Assembly: GCA_903876735.1 (NCBI GenBank)
Contig: CAIRAW010000036.1
Coordinates: 1-64,000, forward strand
DNA: 64,000 nucleotides
From: an uncultured beta proteobacterium
GTDB lineage: Bacteria > Pseudomonadota > Gammaproteobacteria > Burkholderiales > Burkholderiaceae_C
Direction: 5' to 3'
Under the pieces are notes generated by a model. The model was not told the origin of the DNA. It worked only from the letters and a program-made list of their open reading frames with translations, and did no database searches. Below, piece after piece: positions 5,945 to 16,302 of the stretch. Both the position numbers and the translations under genes were made by a program. How positions within the stretch are numbered: position 1 is the first letter of the stretch; every line of letters begins with the position of its first letter.

Positions 5945-7249
5945 TTAACTTCCAATCTTTATAACACCAAAGCGTGACACTTGCTTTTCAAATCTAACCT
6001 TATTTGATACGCGATCGATAATTTTCACACCGAGTATTAAGCTTTCACTCGCGTTTTGGGCCTTCAATTGAAAGGGTGAGCGCAAATCGATCACAAATCC
6101 ATCCGTGGTGTCTCTGCCTATGCTTTGAAACTGATACGATTTATATAAACCATACTGCGAGCCATTCCTCAATTCAATTTCAGTCCCTACATCACCACTG
6201 AAACACGCATGGATGCTAGTATGATGCCCATTTATAGTACAAGATATCAATGCATAGAGTGGAAATTCCTTTGCATGATTTACTCGATCCTGCGCATCTT
6301 TTCTTGCCTGATCTTCCTGAGCTTTCTTTGATCTTGCTGCTTCATCCGCTAGATATTTTTTACCCTCAGGAGTTGCCAGCCATCTCTGCCTCTCTTCATT
6401 TTCTTTTTCTCGCTTCAAAATGAGAGCGTTATTCTTCACTTTTTTACAAACAGCATCCACAATTATTGCATTTATATTGCCACTCACATCCGACAAATTT
6501 ATAGCAGTCATTCTTCCATCATCCGTATTCCTATTATATTTCAGCAACTGACCAGCAATGTTTTCTTCACTCCAAGCTTCACTATATAATGATATATATT
6601 CGGGGCGATCACAGTTTATGTCATAACGCAGAAATGCAGATCTAACGCCTGATGCACCTAGTTGATCTACTGGTGACTGAAAATTCGCCATGGCGGGTAT
6701 ATTTTTATTTTTTTCGCCAACCACAGACCCATACTTTGAATTTGAATCAAGATAGATTTCAAAATTTTTATCTATTTTTTGCCAATTAAATTTATTATTA
6801 CGTGACTCAATTAGTTTAAGATCATTAACATCAGAAGCGGAAGTTTGTGGTTGTCTATTGAGCGGCTTTATATCGGCGCAAGCAGTTGTCACATAGGTCA
6901 TTCCAAATGTATTTGGCTTAGGAATAAGTGGTGTATTGAGATCACCAAAATTGGCATTTGTTAATTTTGATCCCTGAAGGTTCAGATCCGTATAAGCCTC
7001 TCCTGATGAAAACATGTATTCATTTTTAACACAGTTAATAACCAAAGTATGTCTTAACGATTTTACTCCACCACGACCTTGCAGCAAATTATCGAGGAGA
7101 ACTAAGTTCCTCGAACTCGCATCCCCAGTTATACTATCTTTGTCAATGTAATACTCGTGTTCAGAGTTTTTTCCCGCCAGTTGCCATGTTGCGCTAAATG
7201 CTGTATTTGAAGCAATTAATAATGCCAATGCTATAGGTAACTTATTCAT
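5945..7249 (-). CDS. Secreted protein with two adhesin-E-like domains and a shared C-terminal domain
   Basis: A 434-residue exported protein. The start at 7249 (MNKLPIALALLIASNTAFSA) is chosen because GGAG lies 7 bp upstream and a signal peptide follows directly. Residues about 20-125 and 150-280 each resemble the surface-adhesin-E fold (Trp start, YYIDKDSI or IYLDSNS, then a Cys pair). A charged helical linker at about 280-330 leads to a 105-residue C-terminal domain (FPLYALISCTINGHH through FGVIKIG). That domain is a clear paralogue of the whole mature part of the next gene, including the identical run ACFSGDVGTEIELRNG. It is probably periplasmic or surface exposed; the function of the shared domain is unknown. 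Confidence 0.7.
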   Translation of the reverse strand: MNKLPIALALLIASNTAFSATWQLAGKNSEHEYYIDKDSITGDASSRNLVLLDNLLQGRGGVKSLRHTLVINCVKNEYMFSSGEAYTDLNLQGSKLTNANFGDLNTPLIPKPNTFGMTYVTTACADIKPLNRQPQTSASDVNDLKLIESRNNKFNWQKIDKNFEIYLDSNSKYGSVVGEKNKNIPAMANFQSPVDQLGASGVRSAFLRYDINCDRPEYISLYSEAWSEENIAGQLLKYNRNTDDGRMTAINLSDVSGNINAIIVDAVCKKVKNNALILKREKENEERQRWLATPEGKKYLADEAARSKKAQEDQARKDAQDRVNHAKEFPLYALISCTINGHHTSIHACFSGDVGTEIELRNGSQYGLYKSYQFQSIGRDTTDGFVIDLRSPFQLKAQNASESLILGVKIIDRVSNKVRFEKQVSRFGVIKIGS

Positions 7250-7269
7250 TTTATCTCCATTTTCATCGT

Positions 7270-7785
7270 TCAATTTGATATTTTTATTGCGCCAAACTGT
7301 GATACTTGTTTTTGAAACACGATTTCATTTGTTGATTTTTGAAATACTTTAATCCCAAGAATTAGATTCTCACTGGAATTTTGTGCTGTCAATTCGAAAT
7401 TGTTTTCAAGATCTATTAGTAGACCGTCTCGTGTTTCTTTGCCAATGTTAGGAATTTGATAAGATTTATATAACCCGTATGCCTCACCATTCCTTAATTC
7501 AATCTCGGTGCCAACATCCCCACTAAAACAAGCCTGAATATTGATGTTGTTTCCGTTTATCCCGCAAAAGAGGACTGCGTAGTACGGAAATTTTTCTGTC
7601 ACAACTTCACGCTTTGGTTGTGTGTCTTCTGCTTTCTTGGTCTCGGGTGCTGTTTGAGTGAAATTTGCAGCACCTCGGCTACCGCTCGCCTCTGATTTTG
7701 TATTCGTGTCAACCTTTGAACACGCTACCAATGCAACGCTGAACACAAGCGAAAGTGGGACGGCAAGCAATAGTTTGATCTTCAT
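7270..7785 (-). CDS. Lipoprotein with the same C-terminal domain
   Basis: A 171-residue lipoprotein: signal peptide MKIKLLLAVPLSLVFSVA followed by lipobox LVAC with Cys22, then a disordered linker (about 25-62) and a 105-residue domain matching the C-terminus of the downstream protein (FPYYAVLFCGINGNN, ACFSGDVGTEIELRNG, FGAIKIS). Both have three cysteines in similar positions. The downstream gene begins 20 bp after this stop, so they form an operon. One protein is anchored and one soluble, so they may act as partners on a common ligand (inference). The domain is not one I recognise. Confidence 0.7.
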   Translation of the reverse strand: MKIKLLLAVPLSLVFSVALVACSKVDTNTKSEASGSRGAANFTQTAPETKKAEDTQPKREVVTEKFPYYAVLFCGINGNNINIQACFSGDVGTEIELRNGEAYGLYKSYQIPNIGKETRDGLLIDLENNFELTAQNSSENLILGIKVFQKSTNEIVFQKQVSQFGAIKISN

Positions 7786-8004
7786 GGGTGGTTTTTTATC
7801 AATTTTATGTGACAGGATAAATCTTGATATTCTGTTTGCTAATAATTGGCGAAATTAGAACAATTAGATTCTGCGATAAAGTTTAGCAATCGTCAAGAGT
7901 GTTTTTGTTGAGTTTTGTGGTTTTCTCGCGCTTCTTTGTATTTCCTTGATGCTGATCAGTGTCAGCAGTGCTGCGTACAATATGTAGAAGACGATAAATA
8001 GCTG

Positions 8005-8358
8005 ATGAAAATCACTGAAATCACCACATCGCTTCCCCTCTTCCACGCCACAGTCAGAGCGAAAACCTCGTCAACCACGATGACGCTGAAGACAGCAATC
8101 TACGCTGAAGGTCCAACACAGGCAAGGCAGTTGCTGACAGCGATCTATGGCGAGGGCAGTGTTCAGAGCATCACGCAAGGCATGACTGAGGGCACGAAGA
8201 CGCTCAGCCCCCAAGAACTTCAAGTCAAGAGTCTTGCTGACAAGTCAAAGCAGTTCGCACAGCAAGCGAAGGCAACGAAAGCAAGACAGCAAATGGCGAA
8301 GGCGCAGCAAGCACTACAGAAGGCAAATGCTCCCACGACGACTTCTGTGGGGGCGTAA
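8005..8358 (+). CDS. Small unknown protein
   Basis: A 117-residue protein starting MKITEITTSLPLFHATVRAK, with a first half that may form a small alpha/beta fold (TAIYAEGPTQARQLLTAIYGEGSV) and a Gln/Ala/Lys-rich helical tail that could be a coiled coil. The ribosome-binding site is weak. It is the last gene of the AT-richer island before core genes begin. The amino-acid make-up looks like a real protein, but no family is recognised. Confidence 0.45.
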   Translation: MKITEITTSLPLFHATVRAKTSSTTMTLKTAIYAEGPTQARQLLTAIYGEGSVQSITQGMTEGTKTLSPQELQVKSLADKSKQFAQQAKATKARQQMAKAQQALQKANAPTTTSVGA

Positions 8359-8720
8359 ACATACTTTCATAGTTAGCTGATCGTCGTTGCTACAGACAGA
8401 GCCTCGACAATGGGTTGCTCAGACATGTTATTGGATGAAGTTGGTGGAATTCCGACAATTGACTTAGGTCAAGTAAACCTAGGTCGTTTTACGACGAAAA
8501 AGCACTCGTCATGCAGCGCAGCTGCCTAATTTGGCACTTTGTCACACTTTTGCTGTAAAGTGTGACAGACGACTTGGCAAGTTAGTGGGTACTATCGTCT
8601 AAAGTGCGTGAGTAAAAGATGCTTTGTTTGTGACAAATTTGAAACAAGGCGATTTCGTTTTAAAAAACCATTATAAATCAACATGTTACAAGGCATCTGT
8701 TTTAGTGATGTAATTTGCCG
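8359..8720. other. Intergenic island/core junction
   Basis: About 360 bp with no gene. Base composition changes from AT-rich to GC-rich across its right part. It includes an 11-bp perfect inverted repeat, TGTCACACTTT at 8540-8550 with AAAGTGTGACA at 8557-8567, and a small GTCGT-TTT-ACGAC hairpin at about 8483-8495. The junction of the island with the chromosome must lie here or close by; no flanking direct repeat could be identified. Confidence 0.5.
8540..8567. repeat. 11-bp inverted repeat upstream of nadK
   Basis: A perfect inverted repeat with 6-base spacer between the island and nadK. Its form fits either a regulator site for nadK or an attachment site core. Confidence 0.5.
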
Positions 8721-9623
8721 ATGAAATCAAAATTCCCGCATGTTGCGCTGATCGGCAAATACCAGACGCTGGCATCCGGCGCGTCGGGCGCCTCCTCGCG
8801 CAGCGTACTTGAAGAGATTGCCGACTACCTGCATGGCCAGGGTTGCGAGGTGCATCTGGAGCACGACACGGCGCGCAACATGGGGATTTCCGGCTATCCG
8901 GTGTTGACGGTGCCCGGCATCGGTGAGCAGTGCGACCTGGGTCTGGTGGTGGGCGGCGACGGCACCATGCTCGGCATTGGGCGCCAGCTTGCGAGCTACG
9001 GTGTGCCGCTGATCGGCATCAATCAGGGCCGCCTGGGTTTCATCACCGATATTCCATTCAACAATTTCAAGCAGTCTCTTGGCCCCATGCTGCGCGGCGC
9101 CTACGAGGAAGACCACCGCAGCATGATGCAGGCCAGGGTCATGCGTGACGGACTCTGTGTCTACGACGCACTGGCCATGAACGATGTGGTGGTAAACCGG
9201 GGTGCCAGTTCGGGCATGGTCGAACTCAAGGTTGAGGTTGACGGCCGTTTTGTGGCCAGCCAGCGCGCCGATGGCCTGATCATCGCCACGCCAACCGGAT
9301 CCACCGCCTATTCACTCTCGGCTGGCGGGCCGCTGCTACACCCTTCGGTGCCAGGCTGGGTGCTGGTGCCCATTGCGCCGCACATGCTGTCAAACCGGCC
9401 CATCGTGCTGCCCAACGCGACCGAGATCGTCATCGAGGTGGTGGCCGGGCGCGATGCCAGCGCCAGTTTTGACACCCAGTCGCTGGCCTCGCTGCTGCAT
9501 GGTGACCGCATCGTGGTGACGCGCTCGCAGCACAACGTGCGTTTTCTGCATCCCAAGGGCTGGTCCTATTTCGACACCCTGCGCCAGAAACTGCACTGGA
9601 ACGAGGGAGTAACTTTGCCGTGA
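8721..9623 (+). CDS. nadK: NAD kinase
   Basis: Phosphorylates NAD+ to NADP+ with ATP in the cytoplasm. The 300-residue sequence has the family's GGDGTML motif, [10 protein letters not shown], and [23 protein letters not shown], followed by RPIVLP. Length is normal. ATG at 8721 is preferred to a TTG two codons earlier. The stop overlaps the GTG start of recN, so the two are translationally coupled, as in many betaproteobacteria. Its upstream region is occupied by the island edge, so its native promoter may have been replaced. Confidence 0.95.
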   Translation: MKSKFPHVALIGKYQTLASGASGASSRSVLEEIADYLHGQGCEVHLEHDTARNMGISGYPVLTVPGIGEQCDLGLVVGGDGTMLGIGRQLASYGVPLIGINQGRLGFITDIPFNNFKQSLGPMLRGAYEEDHRSMMQARVMRDGLCVYDALAMNDVVVNRGASSGMVELKVEVDGRFVASQRADGLIIATPTGSTAYSLSAGGPLLHPSVPGWVLVPIAPHMLSNRPIVLPNATEIVIEVVAGRDASASFDTQSLASLLHGDRIVVTRSQHNVRFLHPKGWSYFDTLRQKLHWNEGVTLP

Positions 9624-11269
9624 GCCTGCGTCGCATTGTTCTGCGCGATTTCGTGATCGTGCGCGAGCTCGAACTCGACCTGGCGCAAGGCTTCACCGTC
9701 CTGACCGGCGAGACCGGCGCCGGCAAGTCGATCCTGATAGGCGCGCTGCAACTGGTGACCGGTGGCCGCGCGGATGTCGGCGTGATACGCGAGGGCGCCG
9801 AGCGCACCGAGGTCAGTGCCGAGTTCGACACGACCGACGCGCTGGCGCAATGGCTCGACGGCGCCGGTTTCGAAGGCGGCGACAGCCTGCTGCTGCGCCG
9901 CACGGTGGACCTGCAGGGCAAGAGCCGCGCCTGGATCAACGGCAGCACGGCCACTGCCACCCAGTTGCGAGAGCTTGGTGAACAGCTGCTCGACATTCAC
10001 GGCCAGCACGCCTGGCAAAGCCTGACCCGGCCCGACGCCGTGCGCGGTCTGCTTGACGCCTACGCCCAGGTCTCAGCCACTCCCCTGGCAAGCCTGTGGC
10101 AGCACTGGCGTCAGACGCAAAATGAGCTGGCACAAGCACAGTCAGCGCAGGAGTCACTGCAACACGAGCGCGAACGCCTGGCCTGGCAAATTGGCGAGAT
10201 CGCCAAACTTGCGCCACTGCCCGACGAATGGAACTCGCTCAACACCGAACACGCCCGACTGTCCAACGCCCAGGCCCTGCTCGACGCCGCGCAAGGCGCA
10301 CTGCAAAGCCTGGACGACGATGAGCACAGCGCCCTGACGGCCCTGAACAGCGCTTGCCAGCGCCTGCAGCAGCAGGAGCAGCACGAACCCCATTTCCGGG
10401 AGTTGGCAGAAGTTCTGGCGTCCAGTCTGGCGCAGGTCGAAGACACGGTGCACGCTTTGCGCAGCTACCTGCACCGCACCGAGCCCGACCCGCAGCGCCT
10501 GGGTCAGCTCGATGAACGGCTGGCCCAGTGGCTGTCGCTGGCCAGACGCTACAAGCGCAGTCCGGCAGAACTGGAGCAACTGTTGGCGTCCTGGCAAGAG
10601 GAACTCGCACGGCTTGATGCCGCCGCCGACCTGGCAGCGCTTGAGGCGGCGCAGAACGCCGCGCAGCAAGCCTTCATGGAAGAGGCCAGGCTGCTCTCGA
10701 AAGTCCGCGCAAAAAACGCGCCGCAACTGGCCGCAGCCATCACGCTGGCCATGCAGGGACTCGGCATGCAGGGCGGCCAGTTCCAGGTGGCATTGGACAA
10801 GGTGGCGCAACCAATGCAAAGCGGCCTCGAAGAGGTCAGCTTTCTGGTCGCGGGGCACGCCGGCAGCACGCCGCGCCCGGTCAGCAAGGTGGCGTCCGGC
10901 GGCGAACTCTCGCGCCTGGCCTTGGCCATCGCGGTCACCACCAGTCAACTCGGCACGGCGCAGACGCTGATCTTTGACGAAATCGACGCCGGCGTCGGCG
11001 GCGCCGTGGCGCAGACCGTGGGTCGCCTGATGAAGCAACTCGGATCCGACCGCCAGGTGCTGGCCGTGACCCATCTGCCACAGGTGGCGGCGAGCGCCGA
11101 CCAGCACTTGGTAGTGGTCAAACAGTTGCAGGGCCAAACCACTTTGAGCTCGGTCGCCGAGGTCAGAGGTCCGCAGCGGGTGACGGAAGTGGCACGCATG
11201 CTGGGCGGCGAACGCCTGTCGGACGCTACCCTGGCGCACGCGCGGGAAATGCTGCAATTACAGGATTGA
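9620..11269 (+). CDS. recN: DNA repair protein RecN
   Basis: An SMC-like ATPase acting in double-strand break repair. The 549-residue protein has Walker A GETGAGKS near residue 31, a long coiled coil (about 160-370, Gln/Ala/Leu-rich), the ABC signature [13 protein letters not shown] and Walker [14 protein letters not shown]. It starts with GTG overlapping the nadK stop. Full length for the family. Confidence 0.97.
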   Translation: MSLRRIVLRDFVIVRELELDLAQGFTVLTGETGAGKSILIGALQLVTGGRADVGVIREGAERTEVSAEFDTTDALAQWLDGAGFEGGDSLLLRRTVDLQGKSRAWINGSTATATQLRELGEQLLDIHGQHAWQSLTRPDAVRGLLDAYAQVSATPLASLWQHWRQTQNELAQAQSAQESLQHERERLAWQIGEIAKLAPLPDEWNSLNTEHARLSNAQALLDAAQGALQSLDDDEHSALTALNSACQRLQQQEQHEPHFRELAEVLASSLAQVEDTVHALRSYLHRTEPDPQRLGQLDERLAQWLSLARRYKRSPAELEQLLASWQEELARLDAAADLAALEAAQNAAQQAFMEEARLLSKVRAKNAPQLAAAITLAMQGLGMQGGQFQVALDKVAQPMQSGLEEVSFLVAGHAGSTPRPVSKVASGGELSRLALAIAVTTSQLGTAQTLIFDEIDAGVGGAVAQTVGRLMKQLGSDRQVLAVTHLPQVAASADQHLVVVKQLQGQTTLSSVAEVRGPQRVTEVARMLGGERLSDATLAHAREMLQLQD

Positions 11270-11273
11270 GACC

Positions 11274-12191
11274 ATGCACATCGAAGCCGCCAACCTGCAG
11301 GTTGTCTTGATCACAGGCATGTCCGGCTCTGGCAAGTCAGTTGCCTTGCATGCGCTGGAGGACACGGGGTTTTTCTGTGTCGACAATCTGCCGCCGGAGT
11401 TGCTCCTGCCTTTTGTGACGCTGGAACGCCAGAACAATGCCAGCCGGGTCGCCATTGCAATGGATGCGCGCAACGCCAGCGCCCTGCCCTTGTTGCCATC
11501 ACAGCTGATGCTGCTCAAGGAGCAGGGCATCACAGTACAGTCACTGTTTCTGGACGCCACTACCGAGACCCTGGTGCGGCGCTACTCCGAGACGCGGCGC
11601 CGACACCCACTCTCGCAATCAGAGTCCAAACAGTCGGCCGTTGAGCAGCGGCGCGCGCTGGTCGACGCCATTGAACTCGAGCGCGAACTCCTGAGCACCC
11701 TGCGCGAGCAGGCCCACGTCATCGACACCAGCATCATCCGGCCCTCGCAACTGCAGGCTTACGTCAAGTCACTGATTTCCGTCGCGGGCGAACAACTGAC
11801 GCTGGTGTTCGAATCTTTTGCGTTCAAACGCGGGGTCCCCAGCGACGCCGACTATGTCTTCGACGTGCGCATGCTGCCCAATCCGCACTACGAGCCCGAA
11901 CTTCGGCATCTGACCGGCCAGGACGCGGCGGTGGCAAGTTTTCTGCAACAGCAGGCCGACGTCACACAGATGATTGATCACATCCACACGTTTCTCACGC
12001 ATTGGATCGAGGCCCTGGCCCGCGACCACCGCAGCTATGTCACGGTAGCGATTGGCTGCACCGGCGGGCAGCACCGCTCGGTCTATCTGGTGGAACAACT
12101 GGCGCAGTTATTCGGTGAAAAATGGATCACCCTGAAACGGCACCGGGAGTTGGACGTTCAGCCAGCCCGTGTCGGGCCAGCAACTTTCTGA
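11274..12191 (+). CDS. rapZ: RNase adapter RapZ (nucleotide-binding)
   Basis: A 305-residue P-loop protein with Walker A GMSGSGKS near residue 15 and the conserved C-terminal signature [17 protein letters not shown]. In Enterobacteria RapZ guides RNase E to the small RNA GlmZ and so tunes amino-sugar synthesis; in betaproteobacteria its target is less clear. It follows recN by 4 bp. The usual hprK/ptsN neighbours are absent here. Its 3' end overlaps the convergent mutY coding sequence by 65 bp. Confidence 0.93.
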   Translation: MHIEAANLQVVLITGMSGSGKSVALHALEDTGFFCVDNLPPELLLPFVTLERQNNASRVAIAMDARNASALPLLPSQLMLLKEQGITVQSLFLDATTETLVRRYSETRRRHPLSQSESKQSAVEQRRALVDAIELERELLSTLREQAHVIDTSIIRPSQLQAYVKSLISVAGEQLTLVFESFAFKRGVPSDADYVFDVRMLPNPHYEPELRHLTGQDAAVASFLQQQADVTQMIDHIHTFLTHWIEALARDHRSYVTVAIGCTGGQHRSVYLVEQLAQLFGEKWITLKRHRELDVQPARVGPATF

Positions 12192-13197
12192 CCGGCGCCG
12201 GCAGGCCCAGACCGGGCCAGGCGTCCGCAGCCATCCAGGCGCCCTGCTCCAGAGCAGGGTCCGCATTCAGCGCCACCTGAACCGGATGCAGATGCAAATC
12301 CTTGTGCGTAAGCACATGAACAAATGGCGGCAAATCATGCGATGCGCTGTGTCCATTGCCGGCGATGGCCGCATCAAGCGCGTCGCGGCTGTCAAACAGC
12401 GCAAAGCAATAGAGCCCGGCCCAGACCCCGGGGCTTGGCCGTTTGCTCAGCCAGACGCTGCCGTCCTGTTTCTGCGCCCACAACAGCCACAGCGACTGCG
12501 CGCTGCGCTTGAGCTTGCGTGTTTTAACCGGAAAACGCTCGGGCTGGCCCAACTTGCTGGCGGCACACAGCGCTGCCAGCGGACAGTCGGTGCAGCCCGG
12601 CTTGCGCGTGCTGCAAACGCTGGCACCGAGGTCCATCAGGCCCTGTGTGTAGCGCGGCATGGTCGTGTGCAGATCGCGCTTGGGCAGCAGCAGCGTCGCC
12701 TGATCCCAGAGCTGGCGCTGGTGCGCGGCGATCGAGAGGTCGGCATCGAAGCCCAACACGCGGGTCAGCACACGCCTGACATTGCCGTCGAGAATCGCCA
12801 CCCGCTCGGCAAAGCACAGGGCTGCAATGGCGCCGGCCGTGGAGCGCCCGATGCCGGGCAAGGTCTGCAGCACGGCGGCGCTGTTCGGAAAGGCCCCGCC
12901 GTGCAAGTCCATCACCAGCGTGGCGCAGCGATGCAGGTTGCGGGCACGGCTGTAGTAGCCCAACCCGCTCCACAGGGCCAGCACATCATCGAGCGGCGCT
13001 GCGGCGAGCGCGGCGACGTCGGGAAAGCGTTGCAGGAAACGTGAAAAATAGTCGCGCACCGTCACCACCTGGGTCTGCTGCAGCATGATTTCAGAGAGCC
13101 AGACGCGATACGGGTCACGCGTGTTCTGCCAAGGCAAATCATGGCGCCCGCTGGCCTTCTGCCAGCGCACCACGCGGGTGGCGATGTCCTGGTGCAT
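12127..13197 (-). CDS. mutY: A/G-specific adenine DNA glycosylase
   Basis: Removes adenine mispaired with 8-oxoguanine. The start at 13197 ([12 protein letters not shown]) lies 2 bp after the mutM stop and gives the usual N-terminus; an in-frame extension inside mutM is unlikely. The 356 residues include the catalytic Glu in [10 protein letters not shown], the helix-hairpin-helix [17 protein letters not shown], the four-Cys iron-sulfur loop ([17 protein letters not shown]) and a C-terminal NUDIX-like domain. It forms an 8-oxoG repair operon with mutM. Confidence 0.96.
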   Translation of the reverse strand: MHQDIATRVVRWQKASGRHDLPWQNTRDPYRVWLSEIMLQQTQVVTVRDYFSRFLQRFPDVAALAAAPLDDVLALWSGLGYYSRARNLHRCATLVMDLHGGAFPNSAAVLQTLPGIGRSTAGAIAALCFAERVAILDGNVRRVLTRVLGFDADLSIAAHQRQLWDQATLLLPKRDLHTTMPRYTQGLMDLGASVCSTRKPGCTDCPLAALCAASKLGQPERFPVKTRKLKRSAQSLWLLWAQKQDGSVWLSKRPSPGVWAGLYCFALFDSRDALDAAIAGNGHSASHDLPPFVHVLTHKDLHLHPVQVALNADPALEQGAWMAADAWPGLGLPAPVRKLLARHGLAERPTPGAVSG

Positions 13198-13199
13198 GG

Positions 13200-14015
13200 T
13201 CAGACTTTCTGGCACGCTGGACAGTAAAAGGTCGAGCGTTGACCCTGGCGCAAGGACTTGATCGCTTTGCCGCAAACGCGGCAGGGCTGAGCTTCGCGCG
13301 CATAGACCATGGTTTCAAACTGAAAATGCCCCTTCTCGCCGCTGGCACTGGAAAAGTTGCGCAGGGTACTGCCGCCACTCGTGAGCGCGCGCCCCAGAAT
13401 GTCGCGGATCGCCGCATGCAAGCGCGCAGCACGGGGCCGGCTCAGGCGCGCCGCGCTCACGGTCGGGCGTATGCCAGCCAGAAACAAGGCCTCGGATGCG
13501 TAGATGTTGCCGACCCCAACCACCACATCGCCGGCCAGCAGCACCTGCTTGATCGCCGCCCTGCGAAGCTTCAATCCCGCGTGAAACTGGCCGGCATCAA
13601 AATCGTCGGACAGGGGCTCCACACCGAGCCGACCCAGCAACTTGCACGCGACGCTCGCGTCCTCTGAATCGGCGTAAACCACGGCACCGAATCGGCGCGG
13701 ATCGTTCAGGCGCAAGCTGCCCTGTGTCGTCACCATCTCGAAATGGTCGTGCTTGCCCGGCTCTGGCAACTGTTTGGCAAAGCTCAGGCTGCCCGACATG
13801 CCCAGGTGCAGCAGCAGCAAGCCCCGGTCCAGATCGATCAGCAGGTACTTGCCGCGCCGGCGCACTCCGCGCACGGTTCGTCCTGCCAATTGGGCCGGCT
13901 CACACCCGAGTGGCCAGCGCAGCGGTTTGCCCATGCGCAGCGACAGCACGGTCGAGCCGGCAATCCGCCCGGCAAAACTCAGGCGGGTGACTTCGACTTC
14001 GGGTAATTCAGGCAT
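13200..14015 (-). CDS. mutM: Formamidopyrimidine-DNA glycosylase
   Basis: Excises 8-oxoguanine and cleaves the abasic site. The start at 14015 is set by MPELPEVE, since Pro2 is the catalytic nucleophile after Met removal and Glu3 is also catalytic. The 271-residue protein ends in a zinc finger ([21 protein letters not shown] then CQ). It is immediately upstream of mutY on the same strand and divergent from the TPR gene, with only 38 bp between start codons. Confidence 0.97.
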   Translation of the reverse strand: MPELPEVEVTRLSFAGRIAGSTVLSLRMGKPLRWPLGCEPAQLAGRTVRGVRRRGKYLLIDLDRGLLLLHLGMSGSLSFAKQLPEPGKHDHFEMVTTQGSLRLNDPRRFGAVVYADSEDASVACKLLGRLGVEPLSDDFDAGQFHAGLKLRRAAIKQVLLAGDVVVGVGNIYASEALFLAGIRPTVSAARLSRPRAARLHAAIRDILGRALTSGGSTLRNFSSASGEKGHFQFETMVYAREAQPCRVCGKAIKSLRQGQRSTFYCPACQKV

Positions 14016-14053
14016 TGCGGAGAAATTGAGCGGACATGGATTATTATGGTCTG

Positions 14054-15793
14054 ATGCCACGTTTTACCCCTACCCTGCTCCTTATTGCCCTGCTGGCGTG
14101 CGGGCTGGGCGCCAACGCACAGACACCCGACATCAAATCGAGCAGCCCGGTCAGTTCTGCGCTCGACGGGGAGCTTTTTTACGAGATCCTGCTGGGAGAA
14201 CTCAATGCCCGTGATGGCGAGACCGGAGCCGCCTACGCGCTGCTGCTCGATGCGGCCCGCAAGTCGAATGACAGCCGGCTTTTCCAGCGGGCGGTTGATG
14301 TGGCTCTGCAGGCGCGCTCGGGCGAATCCGCGCTGGCGGCAGCCCGTGCCTGGCGCCAGGCCTTGCCCGCCTCCAGGGAAGCCAATCGCTACGTCCTGCA
14401 GATATTGATTGGGCTGAACCGGATTGGCGAAACACTCGAGCCCCTCAAGCGCGAAGTGGCGACTGCAAATCCAAAGGAACAGGCCGGCACCATCGCGAGT
14501 ATTGCGCGCTACTTTGCTCGAGCCGCCGACAAAAAGCTTGCCGCGCGCACGGTTGAACACGCACTGACGGACTACCTGAGCTCACCCGCGCTGGGCGCCT
14601 CAGCCTGGACCACCATAGGCCGCATGCGACTGGAGGCGGGCGACAGCACGGCCGCCCTGGACGCGGCGCGCAAGGCGCAGGCCATGGACCCAAAGGACGA
14701 TGGTCCGGTACTGTTGGCACTGAGCATGATGAACCGCGAGTCGCCACAGGCCGAGGTGATCGTGAAAAAGTACCTTGAAGGCCAGGCACAGACCGAGATC
14801 CGAATGGAATATGCGCGTGCCTTGCTCGACGCCCAGCGCTATGCTGAAGCCGCCGCCCAGATTCAAATTGTGACGACTGAAAAGCCAGACCATCCACAGG
14901 CCTGGCTGATCAAGGGCGCCCTGGAATTACAGAAGGGTCAAACGGTCGCCGCCGAAAGTGCATTCCGCCGCTATGTTGAATTGGCGCCAAAAAAAGACGC
15001 TGGCGCAGCGCATTCGGAATCGAACCGGGGACTGGTTCAGGCTTTGCTCTCCCTGGCCCAGATTGCGGAGCAAAAAAAGGATTTTTCACAGGCCGAGGCC
15101 TGGCTCAAACGCATTGACAGCCCGGAAGACCGGTTCACCGCGCAAATGCGCCGGGCCAGCCTGCTGGCCCGACAAGGCAAACTGGAAGAGGCGCGCAAAC
15201 TGATTCGCAGCCAGCCAGAAAAGACGCCCGAAGATGCGCGCCTGAAAATCGTCGCCGAAGCCCAGTTGCTGCGCGAAGCCAAACAATACCTTGGCGCCTT
15301 CAATCTGCTCTCCGACGCCAGCGCGCGCGCGCCCGACGATTTCGACCTGCTTTACGACATGGCCATGGTGGCCGAAAAATTGGACAAACTCGACGAGATG
15401 GAACGTCTGCTGCGCCGGGTCATCGCCGGCAGACCGGACTCCCCCCATGCCTACAACGCACTGGGGTTCTCGCTGGCAGAGCGCAATATGCGCCTGCCCG
15501 AGGCCAGGCAATTGATCCTGAAGGCACTCGCATTTGCGCCAAATGACCCTTTCATCACCGACAGCCTGGGTTGGCTTGAATTTCGCAGTGGCAATCTGGC
15601 GCAGGCCCAGCTTATTCTGGAAGGGGCCTTCAAAGTCAGGCCGGATGCCGAAATTGCAGGCCATCTGGGTGAGGTCTTGTGGCTTCTGGGGCAGCGTGAG
15701 CAAGCCCTGAACATCTGGAAGCAAGGCGTCAAAATCGACGCCGAAAATGAAACCCTGCTGGAAACGCTCAAACGTCTGCGTGTCAAATTGTGA
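14054..15793 (+). CDS. Exported tetratricopeptide-repeat protein
   Basis: A 579-residue protein with a signal peptide ([23 protein letters not shown]), hence the start at 14054. The remainder is a solenoid of TPR-like helix pairs, with canonical repeats near the C-terminus ([39 protein letters not shown]). TPR proteins of this kind sit directly upstream of lolB in Burkholderiales. It probably scaffolds envelope complexes in the periplasm or at the outer membrane; the precise partner is unknown. The stop overlaps the GTG of lolB. Confidence 0.85.
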   Translation: MPRFTPTLLLIALLACGLGANAQTPDIKSSSPVSSALDGELFYEILLGELNARDGETGAAYALLLDAARKSNDSRLFQRAVDVALQARSGESALAAARAWRQALPASREANRYVLQILIGLNRIGETLEPLKREVATANPKEQAGTIASIARYFARAADKKLAARTVEHALTDYLSSPALGASAWTTIGRMRLEAGDSTAALDAARKAQAMDPKDDGPVLLALSMMNRESPQAEVIVKKYLEGQAQTEIRMEYARALLDAQRYAEAAAQIQIVTTEKPDHPQAWLIKGALELQKGQTVAAESAFRRYVELAPKKDAGAAHSESNRGLVQALLSLAQIAEQKKDFSQAEAWLKRIDSPEDRFTAQMRRASLLARQGKLEEARKLIRSQPEKTPEDARLKIVAEAQLLREAKQYLGAFNLLSDASARAPDDFDLLYDMAMVAEKLDKLDEMERLLRRVIAGRPDSPHAYNALGFSLAERNMRLPEARQLILKALAFAPNDPFITDSLGWLEFRSGNLAQAQLILEGAFKVRPDAEIAGHLGEVLWLLGQREQALNIWKQGVKIDAENETLLETLKRLRVKL

Positions 15794-16302
15794 GAACAGG
15801 GCTCGACGTCGCCGCTTGCTCGGCACTTTGTGCGGCGCTTCTGGTCGCCGCTTGCGCCGTGGCGCCGCCGGCACCCATCACCAGCCAGGCTGAGGCCTCG
15901 GTCTGGCGTGGTCGACTGGCCGTGCGGGTGGAAGCGGACCCGCCGAAAATGCAGTCGCAGGCGCTAGCAGCCGGGTTCGAACTCAGCGGCAACGCCCAAG
16001 CAGGTGAATTGACGCTGTTCACACCGCTTGGCACCACGGCGGCCGCCCTTTCCTGGACGAGCAACGCGGCGATCATGCGCAGCAATGGCGATGTCCGCCA
16101 TTTCGATTCGCTGACTGCCCTGATCCGCAGCGCGGTTGGCACCGAGGTGCCGGTCGCTGCGCTTTTCGCCTGGTTCCATGGCGAGAACATGACGGCGGCA
16201 GGCTGGAACGCCGACCTGACTCAATACGCCAGCGGCCGCATCACGGCCCGGCGGCTGCAACCTGCGCCTGTCGCTGAACTCACACTGCTGCTTGAAAAAT
16301 GA
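15790..16302 (+). CDS. lolB: Outer-membrane lipoprotein LolB
   Basis: Receives lipoproteins from LolA and inserts them into the outer membrane. The 170-residue protein begins with a GTG overlapping the previous stop, and has a lipoprotein signal ending in LVAAC, then the LolB pattern SVWRGRLAVRVE and a beta-rich hydrophobic barrel (LTLFTPLGTTAAALSW). It is a little shorter than the enterobacterial form. The stop overlaps the ispE start by 4 bp; lolB-ispE is a conserved pair. Confidence 0.85.
   Translation: MRTGLDVAACSALCAALLVAACAVAPPAPITSQAEASVWRGRLAVRVEADPPKMQSQALAAGFELSGNAQAGELTLFTPLGTTAAALSWTSNAAIMRSNGDVRHFDSLTALIRSAVGTEVPVAALFAWFHGENMTAAGWNADLTQYASGRITARRLQPAPVAELTLLLEK

Noticed and set aside
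7864-8046. 60-codon minus-strand frame with one hydrophobic stretch
   Set aside because: Overlaps the start of the plus-strand 117-residue gene, has no ribosome-binding site and arises in AT-rich DNA; not enough support as a membrane peptide.
10154-11257. Long antisense frame opposite recN
   Set aside because: High-GC shadow of recN codon bias; recN itself has all family motifs.
12169-13044. 291-codon plus-strand frame over mutY
   Set aside because: Antisense shadow; mutY has full catalytic and iron-sulfur motifs.
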